Shown here piece after piece: positions 5,000-7,995 of a stretch of 7,995 nt of DNA (the first letter of the stretch is position 1; every line of letters starts with the position of its first letter). The notes below the pieces were generated by a model, which had not been told where the DNA came from, did no database searches, and saw only the letters and a program-made list of their open reading frames with translations. The DNA is from JBKHJZ01 sp046537875 (GTDB lineage: Bacteria; Actinomycetota; Acidimicrobiia; Acidimicrobiales; VFJN01), in NCBI GenBank assembly GCA_046537875.1, contig JBKHJZ010000145.1, positions 1-7,995 of the forward strand, written 5' to 3'. Made by a program: the position numbers and the translations under genes.

Positions 5000-6289
5000 A
5001 TGATGGAGCTCGCAACGGACGTCGGCCCGGTGCCGCGCCAGGTCGGGGCGATACTCGTGTTCGCCCCCGGGGCGGGCCCGACCGCCGGGGACGTCCGCGA
5101 GGCGCTGGCCGAGCGGACCCGCGGCGTCCCGCGCCTGCGCCAAGAGCTCGTCCGCACGCCACCGGGCTGTGGCCGGCCGGTGTGGGTCGACGCCCCCGAC
5201 GTCGATGTCGCCCGGCACGTCCGCGAGGTCCGCGGCCCGCCGCCCGGCGACGAGGCCGCCCTGCTGCGGGTCGCGACCGGGGCGGTGACGCGCCCGCTGC
5301 CGTCCGACCGGCCGCTGTGGTCGGCCACCCTCGTCACCGGCCTCGCCGGCAATGCGCGGGCCCTGATCGTCGTGTTCCATCACGTGCTGGCCGACGGGAT
5401 GGGAGGCCTGGCGGTGCTGGCCAACCTGGTCGACGGCGTGCCCGTGCCCACCCCGAGCGACGACGTCGCCCGTTCGAGGCCGTCGTGGCCCCGCCTCGCA
5501 CGGGACGCCGCGTCGGGCAGGCTCCGTGCCCTGGCGCACCTGCCCGGCGTGCCGGCGAGGCTGCGGGACGCCGTCGCCGAGATGCGGCCCGGCGCGGTCC
5601 CGCGGGCACCGCGCTGCTCGTTGAACCGCCCGGTCGGGCCCCGGCGCCGCCTCGGACTCGTGCGGGCGGACCTCGCCCGGGTGCGCGCGGCCGGTCGCGA
5701 GCACGGGGCCACCGTGAACGACGTGGTCCTCGCGGCGGTGGCCGGCGCACTGGGCTCCTTGCTGGCCCGCCGGGGCGAGTCGGTGGGGCACGTCGTCGCC
5801 TCCGTCCCGGTCTCCGGCAGGGGCGGGGCGACGTCCGCCGAGCTCGGCAACCAGGTCGGGGTCATCCCCGTGGCCCTGCCGCTGGCGGGAGGGCGGTCCG
5901 AGCGCCTCCGCTCGATCGCCGCGGCCACCCGGGCCCACAGGACCGAGGCCAGGGGAGCGTCGGCCGTGCTGATCGCCCCGCTGTTCCGGGGACTCGCTGC
6001 TCTGGGAGTCGTCCGGTGGTTCATGGAGCGCCAGCGCCTCGTCACCACCTTCGTCACCAACCTCCGCGGTCCCGATGCGCCCGTGTCGTTCCTCGGCTCG
6101 GCGGTGTCCGAGGTCGTTCCTCTCGCCCTGGTCGCCGGGAACGTCGCGGTGTCGTTCGCGGTGCTGTCCTACGCCGGCACGCTCACCGTGACCGTCATCG
6201 TCGACGAGGACGCCTTCCCGGATGCCGATGTGCTCGTGGGCGCGTTGCAGTCGGAGCTCGACGGGCTGGCGCCCGGCCCGGGCACCTGA
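5000..6289 (+). CDS. Wax ester synthase / diacylglycerol O-acyltransferase (WS/DGAT)
   Basis: Predicted acyltransferase that makes triacylglycerols and/or wax esters from acyl-CoA at the membrane or lipid-body surface. Counting from ATG 5000 (429 residues): PLW at 105-107; active site HHVLADG at 127-133 (HHxxxDG, catalytic His128); ND at 240-241 in the TVNDVVLAAVAGAL helix; ELGNQVGVIPVALPL at 281-295; VTNLRGP at 352-358, the equivalent of the conserved SNVPGP segment. Thus N- and C-terminal halves of the condensation-domain-like fold are complete. The start is uncertain. Conserved N-terminal sequence (R-x-S-x-LD before the first Met) lies upstream of ATG 5000 and has no in-frame ATG, GTG or TTG. 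CTG 4964, overlapping the previous stop as CTGA and placed eight bases after GAGGAG, or ATC 4976, five bases after GAGGG, would restore it. ATG 5000 is given as the first canonical start. Which lipid is made cannot be told. Confidence 0.93.
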   Translation: MMELATDVGPVPRQVGAILVFAPGAGPTAGDVREALAERTRGVPRLRQELVRTPPGCGRPVWVDAPDVDVARHVREVRGPPPGDEAALLRVATGAVTRPLPSDRPLWSATLVTGLAGNARALIVVFHHVLADGMGGLAVLANLVDGVPVPTPSDDVARSRPSWPRLARDAASGRLRALAHLPGVPARLRDAVAEMRPGAVPRAPRCSLNRPVGPRRRLGLVRADLARVRAAGREHGATVNDVVLAAVAGALGSLLARRGESVGHVVASVPVSGRGGATSAELGNQVGVIPVALPLAGGRSERLRSIAAATRAHRTEARGASAVLIAPLFRGLAALGVVRWFMERQRLVTTFVTNLRGPDAPVSFLGSAVSEVVPLALVAGNVAVSFAVLSYAGTLTVTVIVDEDAFPDADVLVGALQSELDGLAPGPGT

Positions 6290-6304
6290 GGGCCGTGGAA
6301 CCGT

Positions 6305-6329
6305 GGGTGCGCCGTTCGCTCGGCCACCC
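6305..6329. terminator. Hairpin between convergent genes
   Basis: GGGTG-C-GCCG (6305-6314) pairs with CGGC-CACCC (6321-6329) over nine base pairs with one bulged C and the loop TTCGCT. It fills the 40-bp gap between the WS/DGAT stop and the membrane-protein stop and could end transcription from both sides. No T-tract is present on either strand. Confidence 0.55.
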
Positions 6330-6908
6330 TCACAGGGTGATCCGGCGGCTCCGGACCGTGCGATCCCGTCCCGGTCGGGCAGCCAGCCACCAACCCGCGA
6401 CGATCGCCGTGGCGGTGAGACCCAGTGACAGCCCGGCCTCGCCGTAGGTGACGATGTCGCTCGTGCTGTAGCCGCTGGTCTCGGTGCGATACTCCCGGGG
6501 GTCCTCGTGGGCGAACAGGGCGGCCAGCGCGGCCACGAGGAGCGTGAGCACCACGACCGTGGTGAGGGCCGCACGCCAGCCGGAGCCGGTGTGGGCGGCC
6601 CGCAGGTAGGCGCGCAGCAGGAGGAACGCCGGGATCAGCAGCGGCAGCGTGACCAGGGCGAACGACAGGAAGCTCAGCGGGATGAGCAGCACCGCCGCCG
6701 GAACCAGGAGCGCCGGCCGGTCACGGAGGGCGAGGAGGGCGAGCACCCCCGGCGCGGCGATCACGGCGCCGAAGGCGGTCGCACCCATGGCGGCCTCGAG
6801 GTCCTGCGCGGGTGGCACCTCGCCGGCGAAGCGCAGCACGCCGAACCCGACGCCGGCCGCGATCACCAGGCCGCCGGTGACCTGGACGAGACGCCGATGC
6901 TCGGGCAC
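6330..6908 (-). CDS. Polytopic membrane protein of unknown function
   Basis: Predicted integral membrane protein, 192 residues from GTG 6908 or 197 from ATG 6923. Numbered from the ATG, hydrophobic segments are at about 17-34, 45-66, 71-88, 88-107, 116-138 and 161-182, so six helices are likely. The loop before the last helix (139-160) is acidic and polar, containing HEDPREYRTETSGYSTSD. The C-terminus is basic (RPGRDRTVRSRR), consistent with a cytoplasmic tail by the positive-inside rule. I do not recognise the family. GTG 6908 is preferred because a good -10, TATGAT, lies six bases upstream inside the first codons of the longer form, and neither start has a Shine-Dalgarno. It faces the WS/DGAT gene tail to tail and lies downstream of the small membrane protein at 6981-7181, but seems to have its own promoter. 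Confidence 0.8.
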   Translation of the reverse strand: MPEHRRLVQVTGGLVIAAGVGFGVLRFAGEVPPAQDLEAAMGATAFGAVIAAPGVLALLALRDRPALLVPAAVLLIPLSFLSFALVTLPLLIPAFLLLRAYLRAAHTGSGWRAALTTVVVLTLLVAALAALFAHEDPREYRTETSGYSTSDIVTYGEAGLSLGLTATAIVAGWWLAARPGRDRTVRSRRITL

Positions 6909-6914
6909 TCCCAC

Positions 6915-6930
6915 ATCATACATACGTATG
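6915..6930 (-). promoter_or_regulatory. TATGAT -10 with adjoining CATACGTATG palindrome
   Basis: On the minus strand TATGAT (6920-6915) is six bases before GTG 6908. Directly upstream is the perfect 10-bp palindrome CATACGTATG (6921-6930). This A/T-rich island stands out from very GC-rich surroundings. The palindrome abuts the -10 where a dimeric repressor of TetR type could act, but no such gene is in the window. Confidence 0.5.
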
Positions 6931-6980
6931 AATAGCGAGACCGAGGAGTCACATCGCGACGGCGTGCCCGCGTGAGCCTG

Positions 6981-7181
6981 TCAGGCGCCGAGGGCCTTCA
7001 AAGCCTCGTAGACGAGGAAGGCCGGCCACACGAAGGCCTTGAGCACGGCGACGACGTGCTCGCCTGCGCCGGTGGCCTCCCGCCAGTACCAGACCAGCGC
7101 GCCGATGAGCCCCAGGAGGAACACCGCGCCCCCGCTGCACGGCCCCGCCGGCCGCGCCCGTTGTCCCCGATCGTTCGCCAC
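6981..7181 (-). CDS. Small two-helix membrane protein
   Basis: Predicted 66-residue membrane protein. A short charged N-terminus (ANDRGQRARP) precedes hydrophobic segments at about 17-34 (GGAVFLLGLIGALVWYW) and 42-62 (HVVAVLKAFVWPAFLVYEAL), followed by KALGA. The W-P-A-F-x-V-Y-E-A-x-K-A-L ending resembles small uncharacterised membrane proteins I associate with actinobacteria, so it is probably a real conserved gene rather than a chance frame. The start is clear: GTG 7181 is preceded by AGGAGGAGGAGG on the minus strand with suitable spacing. The frame is open to 7412 upstream, but that part has no protein-like character and lies before the ribosome site. Function unknown. Confidence 0.8.
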   Translation of the reverse strand: MANDRGQRARPAGPCSGGAVFLLGLIGALVWYWREATGAGEHVVAVLKAFVWPAFLVYEALKALGA

Positions 7182-7251
7182 GTCGCCTCCTCCTCCTGAC
7201 GGCGCCATGAGCATCGCATGTCGCCGCCCCGGGCAACGCGGCGGCGGCCAC

Positions 7252-7295
7252 GGCCCGCCAGCTTCGGACAGGTCGCTGCTTCGCTGCGGCGGGCC
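7252..7295. repeat. 8-bp inverted repeat in the gap 7182-7318
   Basis: GGCCCGCC (7252-7259) and GGCGGGCC (7288-7295) are perfect inverted copies around a 28-base loop. It lies 24 bases beyond the stop of the truncated kinase and could be a terminator relic. Otherwise the 137-bp gap shows only the upstream region of the small membrane protein. Confidence 0.35.
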
Positions 7296-7318
7296 GGTCG
7301 AAAGCCGGACGCACGCGC

Positions 7319-7552
7319 CTACTCGTCGGCGGTGGGCTCCTCCAACTGAAACTGCTCGATCCGATCGCGGATGGACGCGTTCCAGAGGTCGATGCCGGAC
7401 GACATCATCCACTCGTCCGGGCTCATTCGCACCGCGGGCATTGCCGTTGCGAGCTCGGTCGCAAGGGTTGTCTTCCCGCTTCCGGGAAGCCCCGTGATGA
7501 TGGCGAGGCGACCAATCTCGACCGTGTCGCGGTCCGCAGTCACGCTGTCCAT
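7319..7552 (-). pseudogene. C-terminally truncated P-loop kinase (zeta-toxin / phosphotransferase-like AAA family)
   Basis: The frame gives 77 residues from ATG 7552. It carries a perfect Walker A motif, ITGLPGSGKTTLA, at about 19-31, then ATAMPAVRMSPDEWMMSSGIDLWNASIRDRIE, which matches the first 50-60 residues of small P-loop kinases annotated as AAA or chloramphenicol-phosphotransferase-like (normally about 150-180 residues). After RIEQFQ the homology stops and a TAG follows eight codons later. The rest of the family fold (Walker B-like strand, lid, arginine region) is absent. I checked the three minus-strand frames down to 7181 and found no continuation, so this is a deletion rather than a simple frameshift. 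Codon use is less GC-biased than in neighbouring genes (for example CTT, GTT, ATT, ACA), hinting at a different origin. No strong ribosome site precedes the ATG. It is probably non-functional. Confidence 0.7.
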
Positions 7553-7661
7553 GCTCGCACCCGGCCCCTCGGCCCGTCCTCGGTTACCTGTCCCCGAGGT
7601 GCCGCACGGTGTCGCTCCGCGCTGCGTCCACCTGCCGGCGATAGAGGACACCTTCTTGCAA

Positions 7662-7679
7662 GCTGCGTTCCCTCGCAGC
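7662..7679 (-). terminator. Weak hairpin after the VOC-family gene
   Basis: GCTGCG (7662-7667) and CGCAGC (7674-7679) form a 6-bp stem with a six-base loop, 11 bases downstream of the VOC gene stop on the minus strand. There is no T-run, so termination is only possible. A second small stem (7578-7583 with 7594-7599) lies further on. The 137-bp gap 7553-7689 otherwise shows nothing recognisable. Confidence 0.3.
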
Positions 7680-7689
7680 GGGGCTGAGG

Positions 7690-7995
7690 TCAGTCGGGAC
7701 GCTTGGCTGAGGTCACGGTCCAGATGTGGCCGTCGGGATCAACGAATTTGGCCGCATAGCCCTGGGGCTGTGGCGCTGGCTCTGTCGCGACCGTCGCTCC
7801 GGCGTTGCGAGCACGCTCCACGACCGCCTTGACGCCGTCGTAGGTCGTCGCTGCGATGCCGAGCACGCATCCGGTCGTCCCGAGTTCAGCGACGTGGTGG
7901 TCGTGGTCGCCGATGACCCCGAGGTGCCCGACGAGCTCGAGGGCTAGGGCATCGGCGGTCTCCTCGTGCGCGCCGCCGTCGACGCCGCCGCGCGG
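7690..7995 (-). CDS. VOC superfamily (glyoxalase/bleomycin-resistance-like) protein, C-terminal part
   Basis: The frame is open from the right edge to TGA 7692-7690 and gives 101 residues with no in-frame ATG, GTG or TTG, so the start is outside the window. The end is typical of the vicinal-oxygen-chelate fold: GCVLGIAATTYDGVKAVVER (a strand then the helix that precedes the last motif), ARNAGATVATEPAPQPQGY, and AAKFVDPDGHIWTVTSAK, where the FxDPDGHxW motif usually follows or contains the metal-side strand. Given a usual length near 120-130 residues, 20-30 residues are missing. The first visible part (GGVDGGAHEETADALALELVGHL) does not show a clear VOC first half. Members isomerise or cleave small metal-chelated substrates or bind drugs; the substrate cannot be told here. 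Confidence 0.82.
   Translation of the reverse strand, partial: PRGGVDGGAHEETADALALELVGHLGVIGDHDHHVAELGTTGCVLGIAATTYDGVKAVVERARNAGATVATEPAPQPQGYAAKFVDPDGHIWTVTSAKRPD

Noticed and set aside
4943..6574. 543-codon open frame on the minus strand opposite WS/DGAT
   Set aside because: Shadow of a gene with an intact HHxxxDG site; no recognisable domain and no ribosome site.
6928..6975. 15-codon plus-strand frame starting in the CATACGTATG palindrome
   Set aside because: No ribosome site, no homology, and too short; the ATG is part of the palindrome.
7682..7715. Direct repeat GGCTGAGGTCA (7682-7692 and 7705-7715) across the VOC stop codon
   Set aside because: One 11-bp pair with a 23-bp period; could be a small duplication or chance, and no element is associated with it.
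1..7995. tRNA, rRNA, CRISPR array, transposase or riboswitch
   Set aside because: No cloverleaf, regularly spaced repeats, transposase motifs or known riboswitch cores were seen on either strand.

Overview
This is a very GC-rich window with strongly GC-biased third codon positions. Genes are densely packed on both strands. The families present (a WS/DGAT acyltransferase, a long ribosome hibernation factor with a doubled C-terminal domain, VapBC, a two-helix membrane protein of a type I associate with actinobacteria) and several starts that look leaderless point to an actinobacterium. The class cannot be fixed from this stretch; Acidimicrobiia or a related lineage is only a guess.

Layout, left to right. 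(1) 1-1823: an ECF-type sigma factor (minus) and a FAD-dependent amine oxidase/phytoene-desaturase-like oxidoreductase (plus) diverge from a near-perfect inverted repeat. Its centre is exactly midway between GTG 541 and ATG 591, and it carries an ECF-style GGAACC on each strand. A further minus-strand gene starts at base 14, coupled by ATGA to the sigma factor, and leaves the window. (2) 1733-2068: a small HNH endonuclease (minus) whose 3' end overlaps the 3' end of the oxidoreductase by 91 bp. (3) 2168-3766: a 492-residue protein joining a cold-shock-like domain, a SnoaL/NTF2-like domain, a RaiA/HPF domain and two HPF C-terminal domains. A DosR-box-like dyad lies upstream. (4) 3765-4425: a VapB-VapC toxin-antitoxin pair with its own promoter/operator dyad. 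(5) 4560-6289: a 135-residue coiled-coil protein and a WS/DGAT storage-lipid acyltransferase, apparently coupled. (6) 6330-7181: two minus-strand membrane proteins. (7) 7319-7552: a C-terminally truncated P-loop kinase remnant. (8) 7690-7995: the C-terminal part of a VOC/glyoxalase-like protein that runs off the right edge.

The middle of the window (about 2168-6289) reads as a growth-arrest neighbourhood: ribosome hibernation, an RNase toxin, and neutral-lipid synthesis. In mycobacteria, homologous functions (S30AE/HPF-like proteins and the triacylglycerol synthase Tgs1) belong to the DosR hypoxia response. Only the hibernation-factor gene has a DosR-like box here, so joint regulation is a hypothesis.

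The most unusual single item is the five-domain hibernation factor. Its N-terminal cold-shock-like domain has lost the aromatic RNA-binding residues. No tRNA, rRNA, CRISPR array or insertion sequence was seen, and no gene-free stretch exceeds about 220 bp.
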